64,000 nt of DNA from JAAYJK01 sp964501655 (GCA_964501655.1 CAZCTN010000009.1:45586-109585), one strand, 5' to 3'; counted from the stretch's first letter, positions 45,096 to 54,113 are shown. Translations and numbers: made by a program. The notes: a model not told the origin generated them from the sequence alone.

Positions 45096-45413
45096 ATGAG
45101 CATTAAGAGTATGGATATGCAGGTTCTGGTCCAGAAAGTTGGTGAAGTAGCCAGGATACAGCAGGCTGAGCAGGCCGGTGCCCATAAGAGCAGGCAGGAG
45201 TTCGCTGAAGCTATTAATGCCCAGACCGTAAAAAACAGTAAGACACCGAGAAAAGTTGAGCAGAAGAAAGCTGAAATGAATACTGAAAAAGATAAAGATA
45301 AAGAAAAGAAGAAATCCAGAAAGAAAGCTGGCCAACAGGAGTCCAAGGACATAGCGGAGCAGGAATTATTTCTCGATCCGGATAAAGGCAGTAAGGTCGA
45401 TATTAAGATTTAG
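45096..45413 (+). CDS. Charged hypothetical protein of the fla operon tail
   Basis: A 105-residue, strongly charged, probably disordered protein. It starts MSIKSMDMQVLVQKVGEVAR and continues with a Lys/Glu-rich centre (about 55-85). It lacks membrane segments and known domains. Short proteins with a similar N-terminus occur after sigD/fapA in other clostridia, as I recall, but have no assigned role. AGGGGGTG precedes the ATG. It ends immediately before the next gene. Confidence 0.75.
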   Translation: MSIKSMDMQVLVQKVGEVARIQQAEQAGAHKSRQEFAEAINAQTVKNSKTPRKVEQKKAEMNTEKDKDKEKKKSRKKAGQQESKDIAEQELFLDPDKGSKVDIKI

Positions 45414-45956
45414 GTGGTGTATAAAATAATAACTTGGATTAATTTCATCATATTAATTCTGGTAGGGTTAGCCATGTACGTTACCTATCAAAACCGATTG
45501 CTGGCAGCCAGTAAAACTGAAGAATTTGTATTGCTGGTAGAAGAAGCCAAAATCGTCAAAGCAGACCTGGAACAATTATTGGAGCATCTGTTGCATATAT
45601 CAGGCAGTGTTGTTGAGCAAATGGTAAGTGAGAAAGAGAGGCAGGAATGTTCCGGTACTGCCATGGATGCCAGGGAGCAAGTTTCAGCTTCAGCTCCTGC
45701 TTCTCTCTATGCCGTTACAGATGGACCTGCGCTGCAGGTGGAACCTGTCCCGATAAGAGCCGAAAAAGAAAAAGGGCCATCTGCCCGGGAGGATGCAGTA
45801 AAGACCAGCCCGGATCTGCAGGGTTTTCAGGCTTCGGTGCACAAGCTATACAAAAAGGGCTTGACCCCTCGGGAGATTGCCCAAAAACTGGATAAAGGCC
45901 AGGAAGAGGTAAAACTTATTATAAATCTGATGGAAATGCAGTATATGAATATCTAG
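45414..45956 (+). CDS. Membrane-anchored protein with C-terminal HTH-like motif (SwrB/YlxL position)
   Basis: A 180-residue protein with one N-terminal membrane segment (ITWINFIILILVGLAMYVTY), a charged coiled-coil part, a low-complexity Ala/Pro/Glu linker, and a C-terminal helix-turn-helix-like segment LYKKGLTPREIAQKLDKGQE. The layout and location (after sigD, before rpsB) resemble SwrB/YlxL of B. subtilis, which activates the flagellar export switch; sequence similarity cannot be judged here. GTG 45414 or 45417 starts it. It is the last gene of the fla/che operon. Confidence 0.75.
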   Translation: MVYKIITWINFIILILVGLAMYVTYQNRLLAASKTEEFVLLVEEAKIVKADLEQLLEHLLHISGSVVEQMVSEKERQECSGTAMDAREQVSASAPASLYAVTDGPALQVEPVPIRAEKEKGPSAREDAVKTSPDLQGFQASVHKLYKKGLTPREIAQKLDKGQEEVKLIINLMEMQYMNI

Positions 45957-46148
45957 GCTTTAAGGAGCCTGCCTGACAGATTTATTGAAGCCTCCTGTTT
46001 ATGATAATCTCATTACCACTCTATAATATTCCGCCACGGCTGATCATTTGGATCATATACGGGGCGGACCCCTTATTCATGCCTTTCCCAGGCACCCAGC
46101 AGCTACATTTTCCTCGAAAACAATATAACTGTATTGCTGTAGGATTTC

Positions 46149-46178
46149 ACCCGGCATCCGGGCCGGCTTGGTTTTTTG
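46149..46178 (+). terminator. Candidate terminator of the fla/che operon
   Basis: In the 364-base gap 45957-46320, CCGGC (46151-46155) can pair with GCCGG (46162-46166), or CCCGG with CCGGG, and six T follow at 46172-46177. The stem is short, so support is moderate. The rest of the gap holds the rpsB promoter and leader; a 100-codon open frame there looks non-coding. Confidence 0.45.
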
Positions 46179-46187
46179 TATATTTTC

Positions 46188-46217
46188 TTGCACTAAAAGC
46201 GATGCTTATGGTATATT
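46188..46217 (+). promoter_or_regulatory. Sigma-A promoter for rpsB operon
   Basis: TTGCAC (46188-46193), an 18-base spacer and TATATT (46212-46217). It lies about 104 bases before the rpsB ATG, leaving a leader of roughly 95 bases. Confidence 0.65.
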
Positions 46218-46236
46218 ATGTGTTGGTAAATACACA

Positions 46237-46294
46237 CGCTATTGGACTGACCGGACGGTGCTTGAACAAGTTGGCCGGTTGGAATGAAATGGCG
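46237..46294 (+). promoter_or_regulatory. Foldable rpsB mRNA leader
   Basis: Nested complementary segments: CGCTATT (46237-46243) with AATGGCG (46288-46294), including one G-U pair; ACCGG (46250-46254) with CCGGT (46275-46279); and a small inner CTT/AAG pairing. Ribosomal protein leaders often fold to bind their product; that S2 binds this one is a hypothesis. Confidence 0.45.
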
Positions 46295-46320
46295 GAGGAA
46301 TAACTAAAAGGAGGATCATA

Positions 46321-47019
46321 ATGTCAGTTATTACCATGAAACAACTGCTGGAAGCAGGAGTGCACTTCGGGCATCAGACCCGCAGGTGGAATCCCAAAAT
46401 GGCAACCTATATTTATATGGAGCGGAATGGGATTTATATCATCGATCTGCAGCAAACGGTCAAGAAATTTGATGAGGCGTATGCTTTCGTTAAAAATACC
46501 GTTACTGATGGGAAAGGTGTACTTTTTGTCGGCACCAAAAAACAGGCCCAGGAAACCATCAAGGATGAAGCGCGTCGCTGCGGGATGTACTTCGTTAACC
46601 AGCGCTGGCTGGGCGGAATGCTTACCAACTACAAGACTATTCGGAAAAGAGTACTTAGGCTTAAACAGCTGGAACAAATGGAAGAAAGCGGAGCCATGGA
46701 GGTTTTGACCAAGAAAGAGGTGGCCCGGCTTTTGAATGAGAAGGAAAGACTGGAACGTTTTCTGGGCGGCATAAAGGATATGGATAAATTGCCGGGAGCT
46801 GTGTTTGTTGTAGATCCGCGCAAAGAAAAAATTGCCGTGGCCGAAGCACGCAAGTTAAACATACCGGTTATAGCCATAGTCGACACTAACTGTGATCCGG
46901 ACGAGATAGATTTTGTTATCCCTGGTAACGATGATGCCATAAGAGCGGTTAAGTTAATTTCCTCTCGAATTGCAGATGCGGTTTTAGAGGGCAAACAGGG
47001 GGAACAGGTTACGGCTTAA
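46321..47019 (+). CDS. rpsB: 30S ribosomal protein S2
   Basis: Small-subunit ribosomal protein of 232 residues. Signatures are MKQLLEAGVHFGHQTRRWNP and the late AIVDTNCDPDEIDFVIPGND. It has a strong site AAAAGGAGG before ATG. tsf follows, as in nearly all bacteria. Confidence 0.98.
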   Translation: MSVITMKQLLEAGVHFGHQTRRWNPKMATYIYMERNGIYIIDLQQTVKKFDEAYAFVKNTVTDGKGVLFVGTKKQAQETIKDEARRCGMYFVNQRWLGGMLTNYKTIRKRVLRLKQLEQMEESGAMEVLTKKEVARLLNEKERLERFLGGIKDMDKLPGAVFVVDPRKEKIAVAEARKLNIPVIAIVDTNCDPDEIDFVIPGNDDAIRAVKLISSRIADAVLEGKQGEQVTA

Positions 47020-47024
47020 CAGGG

Positions 47025-47050
47025 AGGGGAACTGACGTTCCCCTTTTAAT
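47025..47050 (+). terminator. Hairpin/attenuator between rpsB and tsf
   Basis: AGGGGAAC (47025-47032 region) pairs perfectly with GTTCCCCT (47037-47044) over a 4-base loop and is followed by TTTAATTAAT. It may reduce read-through from rpsB to tsf. Confidence 0.6.
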
Positions 47051-47094
47051 TAATATCAGCATAAATCAGAATCCATGTTTAGGAGGTTATATTA

Positions 47095-47742
47095 GTGAGT
47101 ATTTCAGCGGCAATGGTTAAAGAACTGCGGGAAAGAACCGGAGCAGGCATGATGGATTGCAAAAATGCCCTGGTGGCTACGGCAGGAGATATGGAAAAAG
47201 CTATAGATGAATTGAGGACCAAAGGATTGGCTAAAGCGGCAAAGAAAGCAGGCAGGGTAGCCAGCGAGGGGATTGTTGCTTCTTATATTCATGGCGGAGG
47301 AAGAATCGGAGTTCTGGTGGAAGTTAACTGTGAAACAGATTTTGTGGCCAAGACCGATCAGTTCAAACAGCTGGTGCATGATCTGGCCATGCAAATAGCC
47401 GCTGCCAAGCCGGAATATATTTGCCGCGACGAAGTTCCGGACCATGAGATCGAACGGGAAAAGAACGTGCTCCGGGCCCAGGCCTTGGAAGAAGGGAAAC
47501 CGGAAAAAATCATAGATAAAATGGTAGAAGGAAGGATAGAAAAATACTTTAAAGAAAACTGTCTGTTGGAGCAGGCTTTTATCAAGGACCCGGATAAGAT
47601 TATTGAGAGCTTGATCCACGAAAATATAGCCAAAATAGGCGAAAATATAGCAGTCAGGAGATTTGCCCGTTATGAAGTCGGGGAAGGAATCGAGAAGGAA
47701 GAGAGCGATTTTGTAGCCGAAGTTATGGCGCAAATAAAATAG
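47095..47742 (+). CDS. tsf: Elongation factor Ts
   Basis: Nucleotide exchange factor for EF-Tu. The 215-residue protein is the short form common in clostridia. The N-terminal UBA-like domain has RERTGAGMMDCKNALVA; the core has EVNCETDFVAKTDQFKQLVH. GTG start follows TAGGAGGT. Confidence 0.97.
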   Translation: MSISAAMVKELRERTGAGMMDCKNALVATAGDMEKAIDELRTKGLAKAAKKAGRVASEGIVASYIHGGGRIGVLVEVNCETDFVAKTDQFKQLVHDLAMQIAAAKPEYICRDEVPDHEIEREKNVLRAQALEEGKPEKIIDKMVEGRIEKYFKENCLLEQAFIKDPDKIIESLIHENIAKIGENIAVRRFARYEVGEGIEKEESDFVAEVMAQIK

Positions 47743-47767
47743 GGTTTGATTTTTAGGAGGTTATAGT

Positions 47768-48484
47768 TTGCACTCTGGTCCATATAAGCGAGTTGTTTTA
47801 AAACTCAGCGGCGAAGCCTTGGCCGGACAGGATGGTTATGGCATCAATCACGAGATAATTACGGACATATCAAAACAGGTAGTAGAAGTAGTAGATAAAG
47901 GCGTAGAAACAGGTATTGTCGTTGGTGGAGGCAACATATGGCGGGGAGTTGCCGGCAGCTCAAAGGGCATGGATAGAGCCACAGCAGATTATATGGGGAT
48001 GCTGGCCACGGTTATTAATGCACTGGCCTTGCAGGATGCTCTGGAACAGCTCGAAATGCCTACCCGGGTAATGTCTGCCATCGAGATGAAGGAAGTGGCC
48101 GAGCCTTATATTAGGCGAAGGGCCATACGTCATCTCGAAAAAGGCCGGGTAGTGATATTTGCCGCCGGCACCGGCAACCCTTACTTTTCCACTGATACTG
48201 CCGCCGCTTTGAGGTCTGCGGAAATAGAAGCAGAAGCTATACTAATGGCCAAGAAAGTAGATGGAGTATATGATTCCGATCCAGTCCAGAATCCGGGAGC
48301 CAGAAAGTATAATTTCCTGGAGTATATCGAGGTAATCAATAAAGGGCTGGGGGTAATGGATTCTACTGCAGCCTCACTATGTATGGAGAACAATATACCT
48401 ATAATTGTGTTTAATTTAACCAAATACGGCAATATTCTTAAGGCGGTTATGGGCGAAAGAATTGGCACTTACGTAGGGAGGTAA
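47768..48484 (+). CDS. pyrH: UMP kinase
   Basis: Phosphorylates UMP to UDP for pyrimidine nucleotide synthesis. The 238-residue amino-acid-kinase-fold protein has VVLKLSGEALAGQDGYGI, VVGGGNIWRG and FAAGTGNPYFSTDTAAALR. TTG start follows TTAGGAGG. It sits between tsf and frr, the standard order. Confidence 0.97.
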   Translation: MHSGPYKRVVLKLSGEALAGQDGYGINHEIITDISKQVVEVVDKGVETGIVVGGGNIWRGVAGSSKGMDRATADYMGMLATVINALALQDALEQLEMPTRVMSAIEMKEVAEPYIRRRAIRHLEKGRVVIFAAGTGNPYFSTDTAAALRSAEIEAEAILMAKKVDGVYDSDPVQNPGARKYNFLEYIEVINKGLGVMDSTAASLCMENNIPIIVFNLTKYGNILKAVMGERIGTYVGR

Positions 48485-48488
48485 TGGA

Positions 48489-49046
48489 ATGATAAAAGAC
48501 ATTTTGCGTGATGCTGAGGAAAAGATGCAAAAAAGCGTAGAATATCTGACCAAGGATCTGGCTGCTCTAAGGGCCGGACGCGCAAATCCGGCTATGGTCG
48601 AAAAGATCATGGTTGATTATTATGGTGAACCAACCCCCATCAACCAGTTGGGTAATATTACTATACCGGAGGCTCGGCTTTTGGTTATCCAACCCTGGGA
48701 TAAGAGCATTATTCCTGATATAGAAAAGGCCATTTTTAGATCTGATCTGGGGATTACCCCCTCCAATGACGGGAATGTAATCCGTATCGCTATTCCGCAG
48801 CTGACTGAGGAGAGAAGAAAAGAACTGGTAAAAGTGGTCAAGAAAAAAGGGGAAGAGACCAAGGTAGCTATTCGTAATATTCGCCGGGAATCAAACGATA
48901 TGCTCAAAATGAGTGAGAAGGAAAAAATGATTTCTGAGGACGAAAATAAAAAGGGAATGGATGAGATTCAGAAGTTCACCGACAAGTATGTTAAGAATGT
49001 GGACCAGGTTTTGCAGTCCAAGGAAAAGGATGTTATGGAAGTATAG
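48489..49046 (+). CDS. frr: Ribosome recycling factor
   Basis: Splits post-termination ribosomes together with EF-G. The 185-residue protein matches the family length; signatures are LAALRAGRANPAMVEKIMVD and the C-terminal DENKKGMDEIQKFTDKYV. It follows pyrH by four bases. Confidence 0.98.
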   Translation: MIKDILRDAEEKMQKSVEYLTKDLAALRAGRANPAMVEKIMVDYYGEPTPINQLGNITIPEARLLVIQPWDKSIIPDIEKAIFRSDLGITPSNDGNVIRIAIPQLTEERRKELVKVVKKKGEETKVAIRNIRRESNDMLKMSEKEKMISEDENKKGMDEIQKFTDKYVKNVDQVLQSKEKDVMEV

Positions 49047-49061
49047 ATTGCATTCTCCGGA

Positions 49062-49090
49062 TTGCACTCTTTTGGGATAATAATTATAAT
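49062..49090 (+). promoter_or_regulatory. Strong sigma-A promoter for uppS
   Basis: TTGCAC (49062-49067), a 17-base spacer and a perfect TATAAT (49085-49090). Transcription should start near 49097, about 48 bases before uppS. Confidence 0.75.
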
Positions 49091-49098
49091 AGCCATAT

Positions 49099-49120
49099 AC
49101 CCCCTTCTCGGGGGTTTTAT
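49099..49120 (+). terminator. Terminator-like hairpin after frr, at the uppS transcript start
   Basis: ACCCCC (49099-49104) pairs with GGGGGT (49110-49115) over TTCTC and is followed by TTTAT. It can end the rpsB-frr transcript, and it also falls at the predicted 5' end of the uppS transcript. Confidence 0.65.
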
Positions 49121-49144
49121 AGTTTGGGCGAGAGAAGGGATCTA

Positions 49145-49918
49145 ATGAACCGCAAGAATGACAACCTGGAGTTGGAGATCGTACCCCGGCATATTGCTAT
49201 TATTATGGACGGCAATGGCCGCTGGGCCAGTAAGAGATTATTGCCGAGAACTATGGGACACCGCGAGGGCATGAAAGCCATTAAAAGAGTGGTAAACGCA
49301 TGTGTTGAACTTCAGGTGCAATTCTTAACCCTTTACGCCTTTTCTACCGAAAACTGGAGAAGACCCCAAAATGAAGTCGATTATCTCATGGATTTGTTGA
49401 TTGAATTCCTGAACCGGGAACTGCAGGAACTGCATGAAAACCATATTAGAATAAACATCCTGGGTGACTACAGCTCACTGCCGGCAAAATGTATAGAGGG
49501 AATAGAACAGGCCCGGCAGACAACCAGGCATAATAAAACTATGACCTTTAATCTGGCTATAAACTACGGCAGCAGAACTGAAATATTACAGGCGGTAAAA
49601 AAGATCGGAGAGGAAATTATCGCCGGCCAGGCAAATATTAATGACATAAATGAAGATATATTCTCGAATTACTTGTATACCCGCGACATCCCTGATCCTG
49701 ATCTGCTAATAAGAACCGCCGGTGAATTCAGATTAAGCAATTTTTTGCTGTGGCAATCAGCCTACACTGAACTTTGGATCACCGATGTGACCTGGCCGGA
49801 TTTCGCCAGAGAACATTTGCTGCAGGCCATAAGCGATTATGGAAAGCGTGAACGCAGGTTTGGGGGATTAAGCCGCCGGGAGCAGGAAGGTAAAAATGTT
49901 AAAAGCAAGAATAATTAG
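49145..49918 (+). CDS. uppS: Undecaprenyl diphosphate synthase (isoprenyl transferase)
   Basis: Makes the C55 lipid carrier for cell-wall synthesis. The 257-residue protein has the catalytic D22 in IAIIMDGNGRWA, the motif LYAFSTENWRRP, and the C-terminal LSNFLLWQSAYTELWITDV. The usual RTSGE reads RTAGE here. ATG 49145 is preferred over TTG 49124 because GAAGGGA lies just upstream. It overlaps cdsA by 23 bases. Confidence 0.96.
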   Translation: MNRKNDNLELEIVPRHIAIIMDGNGRWASKRLLPRTMGHREGMKAIKRVVNACVELQVQFLTLYAFSTENWRRPQNEVDYLMDLLIEFLNRELQELHENHIRINILGDYSSLPAKCIEGIEQARQTTRHNKTMTFNLAINYGSRTEILQAVKKIGEEIIAGQANINDINEDIFSNYLYTRDIPDPDLLIRTAGEFRLSNFLLWQSAYTELWITDVTWPDFAREHLLQAISDYGKRERRFGGLSRREQEGKNVKSKNN

Positions 49919-50687
49919 TGCGGTAATCGGTATACCTATATTATTAGCAATGCTTTATGCGGGCGGCATCTACTGGTGGATAGTTTTTGTGGTAATGGGA
50001 GTGCTGGCTCTGTTCGAGTATTATCGCATGATGGCCGGACGCGGGCATAATCCTCAATATCTGCCCGGATATTTGGTGCTTTCAGTTCTTATGTTATCAG
50101 TGATTTATAGCGACTGCCTGCTCAATGCTTTTCTGGCGGTGATTATTATCTTTGCTTTAAGTATGATATTCCAATATCCCCGCCTGGATATTAGTGATTC
50201 CGCATTGAGCTTTTATGGGGCGTTTTATCTGGGCCTTCTGCTCAGTTTTTCCTTCAGGATTTATTACCTGGATGAACGTTTTTGGATAATGCTGTTGTCT
50301 CTTTTGCTCACCTGGTCAAGCGATACCGGGGGTTATTTTGCCGGACGATTTTGGGGCCGCCGGGCACTGGCACCGGAAATAAGCCCTAATAAAACCAGGG
50401 AAGGGGCAGCAGGAGCCATAATTCTGTCCATACTCATAGCGGTAGTATTTTTTAGTATAATAGACCTTGGGGATACCAAGCTGGTTTATATATTGATGTT
50501 GGGACTGAGTGCCAGTATAATGGCTCAAATAGGTGATCTTATGGTTTCAGGGATGAAAAGATACTTTGGAGTCAAAGATACCGGAAAAATTATTCCCGGG
50601 CACGGAGGGGTACTGGATAGATTTGATAGTTTTTTCTTGGTAGTTCCGCTGGTATTTTATTTCTTCAGGTATTTTATTCAGGTTTAA
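49896..50687 (+). CDS. cdsA: Phosphatidate cytidylyltransferase
   Basis: Makes CDP-diacylglycerol for phospholipid synthesis in the membrane. The 263-residue protein has about seven hydrophobic segments and the C-terminal signature KDTGKIIPGHGGVLDRFDS. ATG lies within the end of uppS, so translation is likely coupled. Confidence 0.95.
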   Translation: MLKARIISAVIGIPILLAMLYAGGIYWWIVFVVMGVLALFEYYRMMAGRGHNPQYLPGYLVLSVLMLSVIYSDCLLNAFLAVIIIFALSMIFQYPRLDISDSALSFYGAFYLGLLLSFSFRIYYLDERFWIMLLSLLLTWSSDTGGYFAGRFWGRRALAPEISPNKTREGAAGAIILSILIAVVFFSIIDLGDTKLVYILMLGLSASIMAQIGDLMVSGMKRYFGVKDTGKIIPGHGGVLDRFDSFFLVVPLVFYFFRYFIQV

Positions 50688-50733
50688 AGGCTCCGTTATC
50701 CTTCCCGGACGGGTTTGGAAAAGAGGTAACAGG

Positions 50734-51852
50734 TTGGATCCTGAATTAAACAGGTATGTTAAGCTGCTGGTAAAATTGGGCATTCTGGTCCTGGCCGTCT
50801 TAGCCATATATATGGTGATAGCCTATTTGCTGCCCATAATTGGAGCGGTATTTACTCATCTGCCGGGATTGATACTGCCATTCCTAATTGCCTTGATAAT
50901 GGCAGTAATTATCGAGCCGGTCGTGGTGTTTCTGCAAAAACGTACCCGGATGAAGCGGGGGTTGGCAGTAGCCTTGAGCCTCTTGGTTCTGGTGGGAGGC
51001 TTCATCTATATCATATCCTGGCTGATATCCAGAGTAATCAAAGATCTCATGAAACTCTTTCCTGACCTGGGTGCTTATTCCGACGGGATCATCGAATCAT
51101 TTCTGGGTGCCATCAAAGATTTTAAAGTTCTCTACCTGCAATTAAACCTGCCTCCAGAAGTACAGGAGGCTATGCAAAACAGCTTGCACCAGGGCATTAC
51201 GGCTTTGAGCTCCATGGTCAGCAGCAGCATAGATATTTTAAGTGCAACCCTTTCCATGCTTCCGGGAGTGTTTGCCTTTATCTTGATTGCAGCCATAGCT
51301 ACTTATTTGATCAGCAGCGATCGCTATGAAATCAAACAATTCATTTATAAATTTATGCCGGTTAACACCCAGAGCAAGACCAGCAGCATCTTTAATCAGC
51401 TGGTGGATATACTGTTGGGTTTTTTGAGGGCTTATTTAATATTGATCTCAATTACCGCCATTTTAACCATGGTTATGTTGAAGATTCTGGGAGTCGAGTA
51501 TATACTTACTATCGGCATTCTGGTAGGCCTGCTGGATATGTTGCCTATTCTGGGCCCCGGCCTTCTTTTTGTTCCCTGGATATTGATAGAGTTTATCCTG
51601 GGCCATACCTCAATGGGGGTTGGTTTGCTGGTGATATATTTAGTCATATCGTTGGTGCGTCAGTTCACCGAACCCAAGATAGTAGGAGATAACATCGGCC
51701 TACATCCGCTTATCACTCTTATGGCCCTTTATATGGGGTTGAAGCTGTTCGGAGCTGTGGGCCTGCTCCTGGGACCGGTAACGGTTGTTGTGGTGGTAGC
51801 CAGTTACCGGGCGGGATTGTTTGAAAATTGGAAATGGAGGAAAGATACATGA
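50734..51852 (+). CDS. AI-2E family transporter (YtvI/PerM-like)
   Basis: Membrane protein of 372 residues with about eight hydrophobic segments and the family pattern: paired N-terminal segments, a central soluble part, then LLVIYLVISLVRQFTEPKIVG and HPLITLMALYMGLKLFGAVG. Members are annotated as AI-2 exporters or Na+/H+ antiporters; the substrate here is unknown. TTG start follows AGAGGTAAC. It overlaps dxr by four bases, an insertion into the usual cdsA-dxr order. Confidence 0.85.
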   Translation: MDPELNRYVKLLVKLGILVLAVLAIYMVIAYLLPIIGAVFTHLPGLILPFLIALIMAVIIEPVVVFLQKRTRMKRGLAVALSLLVLVGGFIYIISWLISRVIKDLMKLFPDLGAYSDGIIESFLGAIKDFKVLYLQLNLPPEVQEAMQNSLHQGITALSSMVSSSIDILSATLSMLPGVFAFILIAAIATYLISSDRYEIKQFIYKFMPVNTQSKTSSIFNQLVDILLGFLRAYLILISITAILTMVMLKILGVEYILTIGILVGLLDMLPILGPGLLFVPWILIEFILGHTSMGVGLLVIYLVISLVRQFTEPKIVGDNIGLHPLITLMALYMGLKLFGAVGLLLGPVTVVVVVASYRAGLFENWKWRKDT

Positions 51853-53012
51853 CTCCGAAGCAGAAAATGAATGTAGTTATCCTGGGTTCCACCGGCTCTA
51901 TCGGTTTGCAGACCCTGGATGTGATAGATAGACATTCGGATCGCTTCAACCTGTTGGGCATTGCGGCCCGGGACGAAGTATCCCTGTTGGCTGATCAGAT
52001 ACAGAAATACCGACCGGTCTTGGCGGCCATGGGAGATGCTGCTTACTACCAGGAATTGAAGTCTCGTTCTGCCCAAGGCTGCATAATATTATCAGGCCTG
52101 GAGGGATTGTGCGAACTGGCATCCTGGCCCGAAGCCGATGTAATAGTGGTGGCGGTAAGCGGAGCCATCGGGATAAAACCTACCATTGCAGCCATTACCG
52201 CAGGCAAGAGGGTAGCCCTGGCAAACAAGGAAACCCTGGTTGCAGCTGGTGATATAGTAATGGAAAAGTCACGCAAATATAATGCTGCCTTAGTACCTGT
52301 AGATAGTGAACATTCGGCCATTTTTCAATGCCTGCGCGGGGAGAGTCGGCATTTGAAGCGGATATGGCTGACCGCATCAGGCGGCCCATTTAAGGATCTG
52401 GATCAGAAGCAGCTGGACAGCGTTACAGTTGCAATGGCTCTCAAGCATCCCAACTGGATAATGGGGCCCAAGATCACTATTGATTCTGCTACCCTGATGA
52501 ACAAGGGATTGGAAGTAATTGAAGCGCACCATTTATTTGGGACAAATTATGATAAAATAAACGTGGTAGTTCAAAGGGAGAGCATCATTCACTCCATGGT
52601 GGAGTTGGTGGACGGTTCGTTCTTAGCCCATCTGGGTTCTCATGATATGAGAATTCCGATCCAGTATGCGCTTACCTATCCCGAGCGACTGGATTCATCC
52701 GCAGCCGAATTAGATTTTACGGAATTATCTGCTTTGCATTTTGAACAACCGGATACCGTCAAATTCCCTGCCCTGGCCTTGGCGTACCAGGCCGGGCAGA
52801 CGGGAGGGACGATGCCGGCGGTGCTGAATGCAGCCAACGAAGTAGCAGTAAATAAATTCCTGATTGGCAAAATTTCTTTTACTTCCATACCCTTGCTGGT
52901 ACAAGAGGTGATGGAATGCCACACCCCTATCAGCCACCCGGATTTGGACAGCATAATGCAGGTGGATGCCTGGGCCCGGCAAATCAGCCGGGAGCTATCT
53001 CAAAGACTGTAA
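51849..53012 (+). CDS. dxr: 1-deoxy-D-xylulose 5-phosphate reductoisomerase
   Basis: Second step of the methylerythritol phosphate pathway to isoprenoids. The 387-residue protein has the NADPH-binding VVILGSTGSIGLQTLDVI, ALANKETLVAAG, VDSEHSAIFQCL and ASGGPF. ATG 51849 has GGAGGAAAG upstream; the frame is open further 5' but without support. ispG, another step of the same pathway, is two genes downstream. Confidence 0.97.
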   Translation: MTPKQKMNVVILGSTGSIGLQTLDVIDRHSDRFNLLGIAARDEVSLLADQIQKYRPVLAAMGDAAYYQELKSRSAQGCIILSGLEGLCELASWPEADVIVVAVSGAIGIKPTIAAITAGKRVALANKETLVAAGDIVMEKSRKYNAALVPVDSEHSAIFQCLRGESRHLKRIWLTASGGPFKDLDQKQLDSVTVAMALKHPNWIMGPKITIDSATLMNKGLEVIEAHHLFGTNYDKINVVVQRESIIHSMVELVDGSFLAHLGSHDMRIPIQYALTYPERLDSSAAELDFTELSALHFEQPDTVKFPALALAYQAGQTGGTMPAVLNAANEVAVNKFLIGKISFTSIPLLVQEVMECHTPISHPDLDSIMQVDAWARQISRELSQRL

Positions 53013-53076
53013 GAAGACAGACTGCAGTTGTCTGAGACAGTACAAATAGGAGAGTAAAGCAAAGGTGGGATTGATA

Positions 53077-54108
53077 ATGACCATATTGATTGCCATAGTT
53101 ACCATAGCAATTTTAATCCTGTTCCATGAAATCGGACATTTCCTGGCCGCCCGGCGCATAGGTATTCCGGTCTACGAGTTCGGTGTAGGGTTCGGTCCTA
53201 AAATAGTTTCCTGGAGGAAAAACGAGGTTAACTATTCCATCCGGGTGTTCCCTCTGGGGGGCTTTGTTCGCATGGCCGGTGAAGAGCCCGGGGATCAGTC
53301 CGATCCTCAGGGATACAGCCATAGAACACCGCTGGAGAAGATCCGGGTCTCATTTGCCGGACCCTTTATGAATTTTGTGCTGGCGGTATTGATCTTTATT
53401 TACAGTTATGCCTTTATTGGCATTCCCGTTACTACCGACGAACCCATTATTGGAATGGTTTTTGACGGACAGCCGGCCCAGCAGGCCGGTATTAAATCCG
53501 GAGACCGGATACTGTCGGTAGAGGGTGAAGCCGTCAGCACCTGGCAGGAATTCACTGCTCTGCTCACTGCTGAACCACCTGGGGAACTGGTTGCCATACA
53601 AATAGAACGAAATGGGCAGACTGCGCTAATTGAAGTAATACCCGAGGCCAACTCCAGCACCGGCCTGGCCATTATAGGGGTAGCAAGCAATATAGCTTAC
53701 GAGAAGCAGGGTTTGTTGACTGCGGTTACAATCGGTTTGCAGCAGACTTACCAGCTTACCATAGCCTTGCTGGGGGGCCTGTGGATAATGATCAGCGGAG
53801 GAGCCTCGGCGGCTGACATAGCCGGTCCGGTAGGAATTGTAGGATTGCTGGGAGATGCTGCCCAAGTTGGTACGGTATATCTGCTCAGTTTTGCCGCTTT
53901 TTTAAGCATCAACCTGGGTATATTGAATCTGCTGCCCATACCGGCTCTGGATGGCAGCCGCATAGTATTTGCCCTTATCGAGGCGGTACGCAGGAAACCT
54001 TTACAGCCCGAGAAAGAAGGATTTATTCACTGGCTGGGTTTCTTATTCCTCATGGGGATCATTGTCCTGGTTACCTTCAATGATATTATGAGATTTATAA
54101 AAGGGTGA
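53077..54108 (+). CDS. rseP: Site-2 metalloprotease RseP (RasP)
   Basis: Intramembrane zinc protease that cleaves anti-sigma factors and signal remnants. The 343-residue protein has the HEIGH zinc motif at residues 17-21 in the first membrane segment, a PDZ domain (about 115-195; IGMVFDGQPAQQAGIKSGDR), and the later NLLPIPALDGSR. ATG 53077 has AAAGGTGG upstream. It follows dxr as usual. Confidence 0.96.
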   Translation: MTILIAIVTIAILILFHEIGHFLAARRIGIPVYEFGVGFGPKIVSWRKNEVNYSIRVFPLGGFVRMAGEEPGDQSDPQGYSHRTPLEKIRVSFAGPFMNFVLAVLIFIYSYAFIGIPVTTDEPIIGMVFDGQPAQQAGIKSGDRILSVEGEAVSTWQEFTALLTAEPPGELVAIQIERNGQTALIEVIPEANSSTGLAIIGVASNIAYEKQGLLTAVTIGLQQTYQLTIALLGGLWIMISGGASAADIAGPVGIVGLLGDAAQVGTVYLLSFAAFLSINLGILNLLPIPALDGSRIVFALIEAVRRKPLQPEKEGFIHWLGFLFLMGIIVLVTFNDIMRFIKG

Positions 54109-54113
54109 GCTGC

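Noticed and set aside
46001..46303. 100-codon + strand open frame before rpsB
   Set aside because: It runs across a likely terminator, the rpsB promoter and the leader; composition is not protein-like and it has no ribosome binding site.
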